Of a stretch of 64,000 nucleotides of DNA, positions 8,284 through 17,401 are shown one piece after another; position 1 is the first letter of the stretch; each line of letters begins with the position of its first letter. The stretch comes from Phyllobacterium phragmitis (GTDB lineage: Bacteria > Pseudomonadota > Alphaproteobacteria > Rhizobiales > Rhizobiaceae). The notes under the pieces are model-generated. The model had not been told where the DNA came from. It did not search any database and saw nothing but the letters and a program-made list of their open reading frames with translations. The translations under genes and the position numbers were made by a program. The stretch covers positions 186,001 through 250,000 of the forward strand of contig NZ_PVBR01000004.1 in the NCBI RefSeq assembly GCF_002980495.1, written 5' to 3'.

Positions 8284-9423
8284 TTATCTCCTGAAGCTCT
8301 CGGCGAAGAGCCGGTTCAAATCGGCAACCACATTGCGCGCGCTATCTCCACGCAAAAGCCCCTCGTTAAGGCGGTCGGAGCCTGCCTCCTGAAAGGCCAT
8401 ATAGCCATCATGGCGCGCGCGCACCCAGGCGCCTTCCAGCGTCGCGCGCGTGGCGATGTAAAAATCGCTCGTCGCTCCGTTCACCGTCTCGTCTTCCCAT
8501 GCAGCGGCGTGTCCCGGCTGACCGCCGGAGGCCGCATAGAGTCCACGCTGCACATCCGCGCTGGCGATCCAATAGGCGAAATCGATGGCTTCGGCCTGCC
8601 GCTTCGAGAAAGCCGAAACGGCGATGCCGGTGCCGCCAAGCGCCGAACCGACCGGGCCGGCATTACCAGTTACCGGAATATCGGCGAAGCGGATCGTAGC
8701 GGGGCGGAAGCCTGGAATAGCGTAATTGACGTAGCCATAGATCAAAGGCGAGCAGACGAAGGACGAGTCCGCTTCCGCCATCCTTTCGAGAATCGCGATC
8801 GGATCCATCTCGAAACAGGAGGGATGGACCAGTGCCGCGATCTCCCGCAGCATCTCGAACACGGCGCATCCCGCTTCAAGGCCGATGAGATCGCCGGGAC
8901 CGTCGTCGGCGCAGGGGTGGCCGAGATTGCCGCTCAGGGTGAAGAAGCTCATCAGCGAATGGGGCGGACGCAGAGGCAGGAGCACGCAGCCCTGCCGGGC
9001 CAGTTCCAGCACCTCGGCCCATCGGGCAGGCGCGGTCGGTAGGCGATCCGGGCGCCAGGCCTGGACCTGCGTCGCCGCATCGATGGGAAAGGCCCATTGG
9101 CGACCCTGCCAATGATAGCTCGGAAAGGATTTTCCGACGCTCGCCGATGCAAGGGCTGCGAGATCCTCTCCGCGGCCGGCGATATCGAGCGGCGCCAGGC
9201 ACCCTTCCCCGGTGATCTGGCCGACATGCGGATGATCGATGACGATCAGATCGTAAGCCTTGGCCAGTTCCTCCACGGGAAAACTTTCGAAATCCTGCAG
9301 CGAGCGCTTGTCCCATTCGATCGCAACACCGGTCTTTTCCTGCCACAGGCGGGAACATGCGACCATCGGGTCATAGCCGCGCGGATGGCTCCAGGTCATG
9401 CCTTTCAGCGTGACCGGGCTCAT
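8284..9423 (-). CDS. Extracellular solute-binding protein-like (family 1) without a signal peptide
   Basis: 379 residues. The fold-level texture is that of the ABC sugar-type binding proteins: an N-terminal YDPMVACSRLWQEKTGVAIEWDKRS, then DLIVIDHPHVGQI, a central AFPIDAATQVQAWRPDRL hinge-like segment and GGTGIAVSAFSKRQAEAIDFAYW near the C-terminus. The start ATG overlaps the stop of the CoA-transferase gene (ATGA), so translation is coupled. No secretory signal or lipobox is present at this start, and no permease or ATPase gene is nearby. It may therefore be a cytoplasmic ligand-binding protein serving the CoA transferase. That role is inference. Confidence 0.68.
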   Translation of the reverse strand: MSPVTLKGMTWSHPRGYDPMVACSRLWQEKTGVAIEWDKRSLQDFESFPVEELAKAYDLIVIDHPHVGQITGEGCLAPLDIAGRGEDLAALASASVGKSFPSYHWQGRQWAFPIDAATQVQAWRPDRLPTAPARWAEVLELARQGCVLLPLRPPHSLMSFFTLSGNLGHPCADDGPGDLIGLEAGCAVFEMLREIAALVHPSCFEMDPIAILERMAEADSSFVCSPLIYGYVNYAIPGFRPATIRFADIPVTGNAGPVGSALGGTGIAVSAFSKRQAEAIDFAYWIASADVQRGLYAASGGQPGHAAAWEDETVNGATSDFYIATRATLEGAWVRARHDGYMAFQEAGSDRLNEGLLRGDSARNVVADLNRLFAESFRR

Positions 9424-10580
9424 AGACCGAACTCCGCGCGAATAGCCGCGCTCTGTTCGCCGATCCTCGGCGCGGCGCGGGTGAAGTTCGGCCGCACGCC
9501 GTCGATCCGGAGCGGCGAACGCGTGGTCTGGATCGTGACGTCGTCGTCGCGCTTTACCGTCTGCAGCATATCGAGAACCTTGAACCCGTCGCTTTCGAGC
9601 AGTTCATTCCAGTCGAGCACCTTGGCGCACCAGATATCGGCCGGCTCGAGAATGGCCAACCATTCCTCTACAGTCTTGGTGACGATCCTGGCCGCAATCT
9701 TCGCCTTGATATCGTCACGCGCCGTGAACCAACTCGACGGATCGTCGCGATAGGGCGCGAGCTCATCCATTTCAAGCAGATCGGCAAGCTTGGAGATCGG
9801 CGTCATGGCGATGGCGAGATAGCCATCGGCTGCGTGATAAACGCCATAGGGCGCGGAGAGGTAGGCATGGGCGCTTCTGAATTCCGAGCGCTTCGGCAGC
9901 CGCCGGCCATCATTGAGATAGGTTGTCAGCACCTCGAACTGCAGGTCGATCAACACTTCGAGCAGGCTCGTCTCGACATGGGCGCCCTTGCCGGTGATGC
10001 CGCGGCGGACCAGCGCGGCGAGAATGCCCTGCGCCGCAGCCGCGCCGGCCAGCATGTCGCCGATGGCAAGACCGAAGGGCACCGGTCCCTGGGCTTCATC
10101 GCCATTGAGCCACATCACGCCGGAGCGCGATTGCGCCAGGAGGTCCTGACCCGGGCGCTTCACCCACGGCCCCTCCTCGCCATAACCGCTGATCGACGCA
10201 TAGACGAGGCGCGGATTGATATTCCTGACCGTTTCATAGTCGAGGCCGAGGCGCTCGATGACGCCGGGCCGGAAATTCTGGATGAGAACGTCGGCTTTGG
10301 CCAGGAGCTTGCGCAGCGCCGCCAGATCGTCTGCGTTTTTCAGGTCGATCGCCAGGCTTTCCTTGGCCCGGTTGATGGCATGAAAGATGGTGGAATCCCC
10401 ACCGATCTCGGTGTCGCTCAGATAGAGCCGGCGCGAAAGGTCGCCGCCATCGGGCCGCTCGATCTTGATGACGCGCGCGCCCAGGTCCATCAGACGCAGC
10501 GAGCAGTAGGGGCCTGATAGGAACTGGCTCATATCGACGACGAGAAGCCCCGTCAGCGGCAATTCGGTATCTCTGGTCAT
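9420..10580 (-). CDS. CaiB/BaiF-type (family III) CoA transferase
   Basis: 386 residues from ATG 10580, behind a GGAGA ribosome site; an upstream in-frame TTG at 10613 lacks one. The N-terminus is diagnostic: LTGLLVVDMSQFLSGPYCSLRLMDLGARVIKIE is interrupted only in detail from other class III CoA transferases. RGDDL-like text (ERPDGGDLSRR), LIQNFRPGVIERLGLDYETV and YASISGYGEEGPW follow. The enzyme moves CoA between carboxylic acids in the cytoplasm; the acid cannot be read. It is first in a two-gene operon with the coupled solute-binding-like gene. No acyl-CoA dehydrogenase or hydratase lies next to it. Confidence 0.88.
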   Translation of the reverse strand: MTRDTELPLTGLLVVDMSQFLSGPYCSLRLMDLGARVIKIERPDGGDLSRRLYLSDTEIGGDSTIFHAINRAKESLAIDLKNADDLAALRKLLAKADVLIQNFRPGVIERLGLDYETVRNINPRLVYASISGYGEEGPWVKRPGQDLLAQSRSGVMWLNGDEAQGPVPFGLAIGDMLAGAAAAQGILAALVRRGITGKGAHVETSLLEVLIDLQFEVLTTYLNDGRRLPKRSEFRSAHAYLSAPYGVYHAADGYLAIAMTPISKLADLLEMDELAPYRDDPSSWFTARDDIKAKIAARIVTKTVEEWLAILEPADIWCAKVLDWNELLESDGFKVLDMLQTVKRDDDVTIQTTRSPLRIDGVRPNFTRAAPRIGEQSAAIRAEFGL

Positions 10581-10893
10581 GTGCTTGATCCTGTCTCCCG
10601 GTCCGTCCGGCAATAGCGGCCTGATTCCTGGCGAGGATTGTTGGGGACCATACAGATCACGTCATCCATGAAGAGATGCTTCATAGATTTCAGCGGTGGT
10701 CACCATAAGGCTCAGCGTGGGTGCCAAGATACTTCCTCCCATATCTTCGTTTATGAATACTATTTTCACATATGGGTTTTGGCAAGAGGAAGCCCGCCAG
10801 GAATCATGCTATTTGCACCGCCAGGCACAAACAGGCTCGACACTCCCGAGGGAACGGGATCGATAGCGGCAGTGTGGGAATGGTGTGGAGGGC
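10581..10893. other. Gene-free interval between the CoA-transferase operon and the arginase gene
   Basis: About 313 bases with no convincing gene. The segment 10700-10790 is AT-richer than its neighbours and holds the promoter of the CoA-transferase operon, which reads leftward from 10580. An open frame of 113 codons crosses this gap but runs into the arginase gene in antisense and has no recognisable domain. No clear terminator for the arginase gene was found. Confidence 0.4.
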
Positions 10894-11814
10894 TCAGAAA
10901 ATCTTCTGGCCGAAGAGGCTGCTCACCAGTTCGACGAGCAGATAGGCGCTCTTGCCGCGATCATCGAGGAACGGATTGAGTTCGACGATATCGAGTGATG
11001 TGACGAGCCCGCTATCGTAAAGCATTTCCATGGCGACATGCGCCTCGCGATAGGTGCCGCCGCCACGGACGATTGTTCCGGTGCCCGGCGCGATGTCGGG
11101 GTCGAGAAAATCCGTATCGAAGCTGACATGCAGCAAGCCATCGGCCCCGCTCACCGTCTCGATGATGCGCTTCATCAGCGCAACGATACCGTGCTCGTCG
11201 ATGGAGCGCATGTCAAAGACATTGACGCCGGCTTTGGTCAGTTCGGCGCGTTCATCCAGATCGATCGACCTGATGCCGCACATGAAGACATGTTCGGGGG
11301 CGACGACAGGCCTGTCATCCGGCAATATGCCTGAGAAGCCATCGACGCCGCAGAAGAACGCTACCGACATGCCGTGCATATTGCCCGAGGGCGAGGTGAC
11401 CGGCGTGTTGAAATCCGCATGCGCATCCATCCAGAGGACGAAGAGCTTGCGGCCCTGTTCCTCGGCATGGCGCGCCGCACCGGCCACCGTGCCCATGGAA
11501 AGGCTGTGATCGCCGCCGAGAAAGATCGGCATCCTGCCGTCCTTCAGCGTCTCGTAAGCGGCACGGTCGAGCGTTCGGGTCCAGCCGCCGATCAGGGCGG
11601 CATTCCTGGCCAATCCCGGCAAGGTGAATCCGGAGAGATTTTCGGGCGCGAGATTTCCCCGGTCCTCCACGGTGTGGCCGAGCTTTTCGAGCGCCGGCTG
11701 GATGCCGGCAAGGCGCAGCGCCGCCGGACCCATGGCACAGCCGAGCCTTCCCGCGCCTTCCTCGACAGGTGCGCCCAGGAGAACGATATTCTTGTGGTCG
11801 ATCTGGCTGATCAT
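10894..11814 (-). CDS. rocF: Arginase
   Basis: 306 residues. Arginase hydrolyses L-arginine to ornithine and urea with a binuclear manganese centre. The metal ligands are all visible: GGDHS (about residue 105), DAHADFNTP (about 130) and SFDTDFLDP (about 235). The ending SLDIVELNPFLDDRGKSA is typical of the ureohydrolase family. I start at ATG 11814 (MISQIDHKNIVLLGAP), which matches the family N-terminus; a longer frame to 11883 adds unrelated residues. It follows the ornithine cyclodeaminase gene in the same direction, 96 bases downstream, so arginine to ornithine to proline is encoded as a unit. The likely controller is the divergent Lrp/AsnC gene at 13113. Confidence 0.93.
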   Translation of the reverse strand: MISQIDHKNIVLLGAPVEEGAGRLGCAMGPAALRLAGIQPALEKLGHTVEDRGNLAPENLSGFTLPGLARNAALIGGWTRTLDRAAYETLKDGRMPIFLGGDHSLSMGTVAGAARHAEEQGRKLFVLWMDAHADFNTPVTSPSGNMHGMSVAFFCGVDGFSGILPDDRPVVAPEHVFMCGIRSIDLDERAELTKAGVNVFDMRSIDEHGIVALMKRIIETVSGADGLLHVSFDTDFLDPDIAPGTGTIVRGGGTYREAHVAMEMLYDSGLVTSLDIVELNPFLDDRGKSAYLLVELVSSLFGQKIF

Positions 11815-11910
11815 GGCTATTCTGTTGCGCGTTGCGCCCGCATTTCTGCGAGCGTTCATCGCAGAAGCAGGGCCATCTTCCAATTGAAAATTCGTGTTGC
11901 GTGATTAATT

Positions 11911-12966
11911 TTAAGAGGTAAGCGCCGGAGCCGGGCGCGCCGCCGCAGAACTGGTTTTCGCGAGGAGCCCGAAAAGGTCGCGCGGGTCGGCCGGCTCGGC
12001 GATCAGGTCGATATCCCTGTAAAAGCGCGTGCCCTGCACCATGTCGCGGACGAAGCGGAGGGCGGAAAAATCCTCGACCGCGAAACCGACGGAATCAAAG
12101 AGCGTGATCTGTCTTGGTGAGACACGTCCCGACTTTTCGCCGGTGATCACCTGCCATAGCTCCGTCACGGGATGGTCGGCATCAAGTTGCTGGATCTCGC
12201 CTTCTATCCGGGTCTGGTCAGGGAACTCGACGAAGATATCCGATCTCAGCAGAATGTCGCGATGCAGTTCCGTCTTGCCCGGGCAATCGCCGCCGACCGC
12301 GTTGATATGCACGCCGGCGCCGATCATGTTGTCGGAAAGAATGGTCGCCCGCTTTTTATCGGCGGTGACGGTGGTGATGATATCGGCGCCGACAACCGCC
12401 TCTTCGGCGCTCTGGACCCGCGTGATGCGGACGCCCGACTGCGCCATGTTGCGCAGGAATTTCGGGTAGGCTGCGGGGTCGATATCGAAGACGCGAAGCT
12501 CAGCTATGTCCAGAATGGCCTTGAAGGCCAGCGCCTGGAACTCGGCCTGGGCTCCCATACCGATCAGCGCCATTACCTTCGCATCCTTCCGGGCAAGATA
12601 TTTCGCCGCCATCGCCGAGGTCGCCGCCGTGCGCAGCGCTGTGGCGATGGTCATTTCGGAGATGAATTCGGGATAGCCGGTGGCGACATCGGCAAGCAGG
12701 CCGAACGCCGTCACCGTCTGCAATCCATGGACGGGATTTTGCGGATGGCCATTGACGTATTTGAAGCCGTAGAGATCGTGATCGCTGGTCGGCATCAGCT
12801 CGATGACGCCATTATCGGAATGCGAGGCGATGCGCGGCGTCTTGTCGAACTCGTTCCAGCGGACGAAGTCCTGCTCGATATAGGCGACCAGCTTGCGAAA
12901 CAGGCTATTCAATCCGATCGACCCGACAAGATCGATCATGTTCTGCGTCCCGACAAACTGAACCAT
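11911..12966 (-). CDS. ocd: Ornithine cyclodeaminase
   Basis: 351 residues. The enzyme converts ornithine to proline and ammonia using tightly bound NAD. Family marks: YGFKYVNGHPQNP, TALRTAATSAMAAKYLARKD, a dinucleotide-binding stretch ALIGMGAQAEFQALAFKA (about residues 133-150), GADIITTVTADK and GVHINAVGGDCPGKTEL. The start at 12966 opens the conserved MVQFVGTQNMIDLV sequence. It lies upstream of arginase on the same strand and is divergent from an Lrp/AsnC regulator across a 146-base gap with an inverted repeat. This matches the ornithine cyclodeaminase/arginase catabolic pairs of Brucella and Agrobacterium. Confidence 0.92.
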   Translation of the reverse strand: MVQFVGTQNMIDLVGSIGLNSLFRKLVAYIEQDFVRWNEFDKTPRIASHSDNGVIELMPTSDHDLYGFKYVNGHPQNPVHGLQTVTAFGLLADVATGYPEFISEMTIATALRTAATSAMAAKYLARKDAKVMALIGMGAQAEFQALAFKAILDIAELRVFDIDPAAYPKFLRNMAQSGVRITRVQSAEEAVVGADIITTVTADKKRATILSDNMIGAGVHINAVGGDCPGKTELHRDILLRSDIFVEFPDQTRIEGEIQQLDADHPVTELWQVITGEKSGRVSPRQITLFDSVGFAVEDFSALRFVRDMVQGTRFYRDIDLIAEPADPRDLFGLLAKTSSAAARPAPALTS

Positions 12967-13026
12967 CTGCGTCCTGCCCTCACCATCCGTAAGTTTCTAT
13001 CGTCAGGGTATGGGCGCGGAATTTTA

Positions 13027-13065
13027 AAAGAAATGCTAAATAATTTTAAGATTCGGCATTTCTTT
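13027..13065. promoter_or_regulatory. Inverted repeat in the ocd/lrp divergent promoter region, candidate Lrp-type operator
   Basis: The arms aaagaaatgc (13027-13036) and gcatttcttt (13056-13065) are perfect reverse complements separated by 19 bases of AT-rich sequence. A second palindrome, atatcgatat, sits at 13077-13086 just ahead of the regulator gene. Lrp/AsnC proteins commonly bind such spaced AT-rich repeats in the promoter they share with the target. Binding is inferred. Confidence 0.45.
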
Positions 13066-13112
13066 ACTAATATTGCATATCGATATTGAGCATTTTAACA
13101 GAAGAGCTGACG

Positions 13113-13529
13113 ATGGACGATCTCGATAGCCGACTCATAGCGGCGCTCAGGCAAGACGGGCGGGCGCCGCTTTCCAAACTGGCCGATATTCTCGCGGTCT
13201 CGCGCGGGACCGTACAGAACAGGCTCGACCGGCTCGTCGCCAATGGCGTCATCCTCGGCTTCACCGTACGCGTCAAAGACATGGCCGGCAGCGATCGCAT
13301 CAGGGCGATCATGCTGATCGAGGTCGTCGGCCGCAACACGCACCAGGCCATCCAGAGCCTCCGGAAAAATCCGGAGATCCTTTCTCTTCATACGACCAAC
13401 GGCGCCTGGGACCTCGTCGCCGAAATCGAGGTGGCAAGTCTCGTCGATTTCGATCGGGTGCTGAATTCGGTGCGCCTCATCGACGGCATCGCCCGCTCCG
13501 AGACCAGCCTGCTGCTGGCCCCCGCCTAG
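13113..13529 (+). CDS. Lrp/AsnC family transcriptional regulator
   Basis: 138 residues from ATG 13113, which follows a GAAGAG site; an in-frame TTG at 13086 is weaker. The winged helix-turn-helix is plain: MDDLDSRLIAALRQDGRAPLSKLADILAVSRGTVQNRLDRL is the N-terminal domain, interrupted only by usual variation. A RAM/AsnC ligand-binding domain follows (IRAIMLIEVVGRNTHQAIQ, then HTTNGAWDLVAEIEV). It is divergent from ocd-arginase and most likely senses arginine, ornithine or another amino acid to activate that operon. Ligand and target are inferred from position. Confidence 0.88.
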   Translation: MDDLDSRLIAALRQDGRAPLSKLADILAVSRGTVQNRLDRLVANGVILGFTVRVKDMAGSDRIRAIMLIEVVGRNTHQAIQSLRKNPEILSLHTTNGAWDLVAEIEVASLVDFDRVLNSVRLIDGIARSETSLLLAPA

Positions 13530-13675
13530 AGTCTTTCAGACAAAAGCGGCGACTTTCGCCGCTGCCATACAGCAACTCTATTGCCGGCCTGAGGTACCTC
13601 GCCATCTCCACTGCCCTCGGCGGTGCAGAATGGCTCGAAATCCCGCGTCTCACCAAATCGAGCAAATTTCCCATT

Positions 13676-13747
13676 TTGCAAATCATTCGCAGTTGCAAGT
13701 TTTGCGAAAGTGTATAACCTTACAATTGAGAATGAAATGCAATTGCA
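13676..13747 (+). promoter_or_regulatory. Two TTGCAA-rich boxes upstream of the sit operon, candidate Mur (manganese) operators
   Basis: Two clusters precede the metal transporter genes. The first has TTGCAA at 13676-13681 and again at 13693-13698. The second contains the perfect palindrome TGCAATTGCA at 13738-13747. In rhizobia the Fur-family repressor Mur represses sitABCD through two AT-rich, TGCAA-containing sites (MRS elements) in the promoter. The match here is by eye and from memory of that consensus. Confidence 0.5.
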
Positions 13748-13803
13748 AAATTTGACTGTCCCACCATTCACAGTGGGCAATGCATAGTGAGGAAAGCTTG
13801 GAT

Positions 13804-14724
13804 ATGTTCGATCGCATCAGACGCCACATACTTGCGGGCATCGCCGGAGCCTTGGCCTTGGGCCTCATGGCGGGCGTTCCCCAGGCCCAAAGTGCGCAGG
13901 CCCAGTCGAAATTCAAGGTGGTGACCACCTTTACCGTGATCGCCGATATGGCCGGAAACGTCGCGGGCGATGCGGCCATCGTGGAATCGATCACCAAGCC
14001 CGGCGCCGAAATCCATAATTATCAGCCGACGCCGCGCGACATCGTCAAGGCCCAGGATGCACAGCTGATTTTATGGAACGGGCTCAATCTGGAACGCTGG
14101 TTCGAGCGGTTCTTCCAGAATTTCGAAGGGGTTCCGGGCGTCGTGGTCTCTGATGGTATCGAGCCGATGGGCATCGCCGATGGGCCCTATGCCGGAAAGC
14201 CCAATCCCCATGCATGGATGTCGCCCAGGAATGCGCTGATCTATGTCGACAATATCCGCGACGCCTTCGTCAAATACGACCCCGATAATGCCGCGACCTA
14301 TGAGGCGAATGCCGAGGCCTACAAGAAGAAGATCATGGATACGATCGGGCCGATCCAGGCGAAGCTCGACGCCATTGCGCCGGAAAAGCGCTGGCTGGTC
14401 ACCAGCGAAGGCGCGTTCAGCTATCTCGCCCGCGATTTCGGCCTCAACGAGCTCTATCTCTGGCCGATCAATGCCGACCAGCAGGGCACGCCGCAGCAGG
14501 TGCGCAGGGTGATCGATGCGGTCAAAGCCAACGGGATTGCCGTCGTCTTCAGCGAAAGCACCGTATCCCCCAAGCCCGCCCAGCAGGTGGCGCGGGAGAC
14601 GGGCGCGAAATATGGCGGTGAACTCTATGTCGATTCGCTGAGCGAGCCGGACGGCCCGGTTCCGACCTATATCGAGCTCCTGCGCGTGACCTCCGACAGG
14701 ATCGCAAAGGGACTTGCCGAATGA
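13804..14724 (+). CDS. sitA: Manganese/iron ABC transporter, periplasmic binding protein (SitA type)
   Basis: 306 residues from ATG 13804, downstream of GAGGA; an ATG eight codons earlier lacks a better site. An N-terminal signal peptide (about residues 1-30, hydrophobic core [13 protein letters not shown], end AQSAQA) is followed by the cluster 9 metal-binding-protein fold. Ligand regions include [15 protein letters not shown] (His), NPHAWMSP (His) and a late acidic position near [11 protein letters not shown]. It lacks the His-rich loop of ZnuA zinc proteins, which favours manganese or iron. It is the first of four coupled genes. Two TTGCAA-type boxes upstream suggest metal-dependent repression. 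Confidence 0.88.
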   Translation: MFDRIRRHILAGIAGALALGLMAGVPQAQSAQAQSKFKVVTTFTVIADMAGNVAGDAAIVESITKPGAEIHNYQPTPRDIVKAQDAQLILWNGLNLERWFERFFQNFEGVPGVVVSDGIEPMGIADGPYAGKPNPHAWMSPRNALIYVDNIRDAFVKYDPDNAATYEANAEAYKKKIMDTIGPIQAKLDAIAPEKRWLVTSEGAFSYLARDFGLNELYLWPINADQQGTPQQVRRVIDAVKANGIAVVFSESTVSPKPAQQVARETGAKYGGELYVDSLSEPDGPVPTYIELLRVTSDRIAKGLAE

Positions 14725-15626
14725 ACGCACGGATCATGCCGTTCGCCTCTCCTGCGCCCGGCGATGCCGGCGCAGGACTTGCCGTGAGAGATCTGACGGT
14801 CACCTATCGCAATGGCCATACGGCGCTCCACGATGCCAGTTTCGACATTCCGACGGGCACGATCAGTGCGCTTGTCGGGGTCAATGGCAGCGGAAAGTCG
14901 ACGCTCTTCAAGGCGATCATGGGCTTTGTCCGTCCGGCGAAAGGGACGATCTCCATTCTCGGCCAGCCGGCAGGCCAGGCGCTGAAGAAGAATGTCGTCG
15001 CCTATGTGCCGCAAAACGAGGATGTCGACTGGAATTTTCCGGTTCTGGTCGAGGACGTCGTCATGATGGGCCGCTACGGCCATATGAACATGATGCGCAT
15101 GGCAAAGGCGCGCGACCATGAAGCCGTTGCGGCGGCGCTGGAGCGGGTCGGCATGAGCGAGTTCCGCAAGCGGCAGATCGGTGAACTCTCGGGCGGCCAG
15201 AAAAAGCGCGTCTTCCTTGCGCGTGCGCTGGCGCAGGACGGACGCGTCATCCTGCTCGACGAACCTTTCACCGGTGTCGATGTCAAGACGGAGGACGCGA
15301 TCATCGAGCTCCTGCGGTCGCTGCGCGACGAGGGCCGTGTGATGCTGGTTTCGACGCACAATCTCGGCAGCGTGCCGGAATTCTGCGACCGGACGATCCT
15401 CTTGAACCGGACCGTTCTTGCTTTTGGCCCGACGGCACAGATCTTCACGCAGGAAAACCTGGAAAGGACATTCGGCGGCGTGCTTCGCCATTTCGTCCTC
15501 GGCCAGCCGGAAGCGGGAAAGAGGCAGGGGCTCAATGTGATCACCGACGACGAGCGGCCGCTTGTGTTTTATGACGACAAGCCAGCCACACGCGGGTCGC
15601 TCGACGGCAAGAAGGCACCGAAGTGA
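14721..15626 (+). CDS. sitB: Manganese/iron ABC transporter, ATP-binding protein (SitB type)
   Basis: 301 residues. Walker [11 protein letters not shown] (about residues 54-63), Q-loop VPQNEDVDW, signature LSGGQKKR, Walker [13 protein letters not shown] and the switch His in VSTHNLG are all intact. The start overlaps the sitA stop by four bases (ATGA). The protein energises metal import at the cytoplasmic face of the SitC/SitD permease. The C-terminal ~45 residues after VLRHFVLG are a basic, poorly conserved tail longer than in many homologues. Confidence 0.92.
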   Translation: MNARIMPFASPAPGDAGAGLAVRDLTVTYRNGHTALHDASFDIPTGTISALVGVNGSGKSTLFKAIMGFVRPAKGTISILGQPAGQALKKNVVAYVPQNEDVDWNFPVLVEDVVMMGRYGHMNMMRMAKARDHEAVAAALERVGMSEFRKRQIGELSGGQKKRVFLARALAQDGRVILLDEPFTGVDVKTEDAIIELLRSLRDEGRVMLVSTHNLGSVPEFCDRTILLNRTVLAFGPTAQIFTQENLERTFGGVLRHFVLGQPEAGKRQGLNVITDDERPLVFYDDKPATRGSLDGKKAPK

Positions 15627-16483
15627 TGGCCGTTCTCCTGGAGCCGTTCTCCTACAACTATATGGTCAACGCCATGTGGGTCAGCGCGCTTGTCGGCGGC
15701 GTTTGTGCCTTTCTTTCGGCCTATCTGATGCTCAAGGGCTGGTCGCTGATCGGCGATGCGCTTTCCCATTCCATCGTGCCAGGCGTCGCAGGGGCCTATA
15801 TGCTCGGCCTGCCGTTTTCCATCGGCGCCTTCTTCTCCGGCGCGCTTGCGGCCGGCGCCATGCTGTTCCTCAACCAGCGCACGCGGTTGAAGGAGGATGC
15901 CATCATCGGGCTGATTTTCACCTCGTTCTTCGGACTGGGGCTGTTCATGATGTCGCTGTCGCCGGCCTCGGTGAACATCCAGACCATCATTCTGGGCAAC
16001 ATCCTCGCGATTACACCAGCAGATACGCTGCAACTCGCGATCATTGGCTTTGTCTCGCTCGCTGTGCTGCTATTCAAATGGAAAGATTTGATGGTGACGT
16101 TCTTCGATGAGAACCATGCGCGCTCCATCGGCCTCAACCCGACGCTTTTGAAGATCGTCTTCTTCACGCTGCTTTCGGCCTGCACGGTAGCGGCTCTCCA
16201 GACGGTTGGCGCATTCCTGGTCATCGCCATGGTGGTCACCCCAGGTGCGACCGCCTATCTCCTGACCGATCGCTTTCCAAGGCTGCTGATCATCAGCGTG
16301 GCCATCGGCGCAATCACCAGTTTCTCCGGCGCCTATATCAGCTATTTCCTCGATGGCGCCACGGGCGGCATCATCGTCGTCGAACAGACGCTGATCTTTC
16401 TCGTGGCGTTCTTCCTGGCGCCCAAGCATGGCATGCTCGCGGCGCGGCGCCGCGCGGCGAGTGCGCTGGAGGGCATGAGATGA
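15626..16483 (+). CDS. sitC: Manganese/iron ABC transporter, permease (SitC type)
   Basis: 285 residues with about eight membrane segments, typical of the ABC-3 permease family. The conserved opening FSYNYMVNAMWVSALVGG is followed by LMLKGWSLIGDALSHSIVPG, the segment that faces the ATPase. I start at ATG 15626, which overlaps the sitB stop as TGATG; an in-frame GTG at 15623 is also possible. With SitD it forms the membrane channel. The two permeases are clear paralogues. Confidence 0.9.
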   Translation: MAVLLEPFSYNYMVNAMWVSALVGGVCAFLSAYLMLKGWSLIGDALSHSIVPGVAGAYMLGLPFSIGAFFSGALAAGAMLFLNQRTRLKEDAIIGLIFTSFFGLGLFMMSLSPASVNIQTIILGNILAITPADTLQLAIIGFVSLAVLLFKWKDLMVTFFDENHARSIGLNPTLLKIVFFTLLSACTVAALQTVGAFLVIAMVVTPGATAYLLTDRFPRLLIISVAIGAITSFSGAYISYFLDGATGGIIVVEQTLIFLVAFFLAPKHGMLAARRRAASALEGMR

Positions 16484-17349
16484 GCCTTTTCGATACGCTC
16501 TTCCAGCCGTTCCAGTTCGAATTCATGCGCTATGCGCTGGTGATTTCCGTGCTCGTCGCCATTCCGACGGCGCTTCTCTCCTGCTTTCTCGTGCTCAAGG
16601 GCTGGTCGCTGATGGGAGATGCCATCTCGCATGCCGTCTTTCCCGGCGTCGTGGTCTCCTACATCATCGGCGTGCCCTTCGCGATCGGCGCGTTCGTGGC
16701 GGGCATGTTCTGCGCGCTTGCCACCGGTTTCCTGAAGGAAAACAGCCGCATCAAGCAGGATACCGTGATGGGTGTGGTCTTCTCCGGCATGTTCGGCCTC
16801 GGCATCGTGCTCTACACCAAGATCCAGTCGGATGTGCATCTGGACCATATATTGTTCGGCGACATGCTGGGCATCGGCCCGCGGGATATCCTCGAAACCG
16901 GCATCATCGCCGCAGTCACAGTCGGCATCATCGCCGTCAAATGGCGCGATCTGCTGCTGCACGCCTTCGATCCGGTGCAGGCAAAGGTCGTGGGCCTGCC
17001 GGTACGGCTCCTGCATTACGGCCTGCTCGCAATCATATCGCTGACCATCGTCGGCGCATTGAAGGCGGTCGGCATCATCCTCGCCATCGCCATGCTGATC
17101 GCGCCCGGCGCCATCGCCTTCCTGCTGACGCGCGCCTTCGGCCCGATGCTGCTGCTTTCGATGATTATTGCAGTGCTTGCGTCCTTCTTCGGCGTCTATC
17201 TCAGCTTCTTCATCGACAGCGCGCCGGCGCCGACCATCGTCCTCCTGATGACGATCGCCTTCATCGGCGCATTCTTCTTCTCGACCAGGAAAGCCGCGCG
17301 GCAGGAAATGCGGCGGTTGGGTGCCGAAGAAAATTCTCCCATCAGCTGA
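16480..17349 (+). CDS. sitD: Manganese/iron ABC transporter, permease (SitD type)
   Basis: 289 residues and about eight membrane segments. It opens with LFQPFQFEFMRYALVISVLVA and carries the ATPase-contact motif LVLKGWSLMGDAISHAVFPG, nearly the same as in SitC. The start overlaps the sitC stop in an ATGA arrangement, completing a four-gene coupled operon. The last 20 residues are charged and cytoplasmic. No obvious terminator follows in the 125 bases before ada. Confidence 0.9.
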   Translation: MSLFDTLFQPFQFEFMRYALVISVLVAIPTALLSCFLVLKGWSLMGDAISHAVFPGVVVSYIIGVPFAIGAFVAGMFCALATGFLKENSRIKQDTVMGVVFSGMFGLGIVLYTKIQSDVHLDHILFGDMLGIGPRDILETGIIAAVTVGIIAVKWRDLLLHAFDPVQAKVVGLPVRLLHYGLLAIISLTIVGALKAVGIILAIAMLIAPGAIAFLLTRAFGPMLLLSMIIAVLASFFGVYLSFFIDSAPAPTIVLLMTIAFIGAFFFSTRKAARQEMRRLGAEENSPIS

Positions 17350-17401
17350 TCCGTGCGGATCTGGCCAATAACGACTATATTGGAGGCAGACAGAGTCCCG
17401 G

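Noticed and set aside
10638-10979. 113-codon plus-strand frame upstream of the arginase end
   Set aside because: It runs antisense into the arginase 3' end, lacks a ribosome site and has no recognisable domain.
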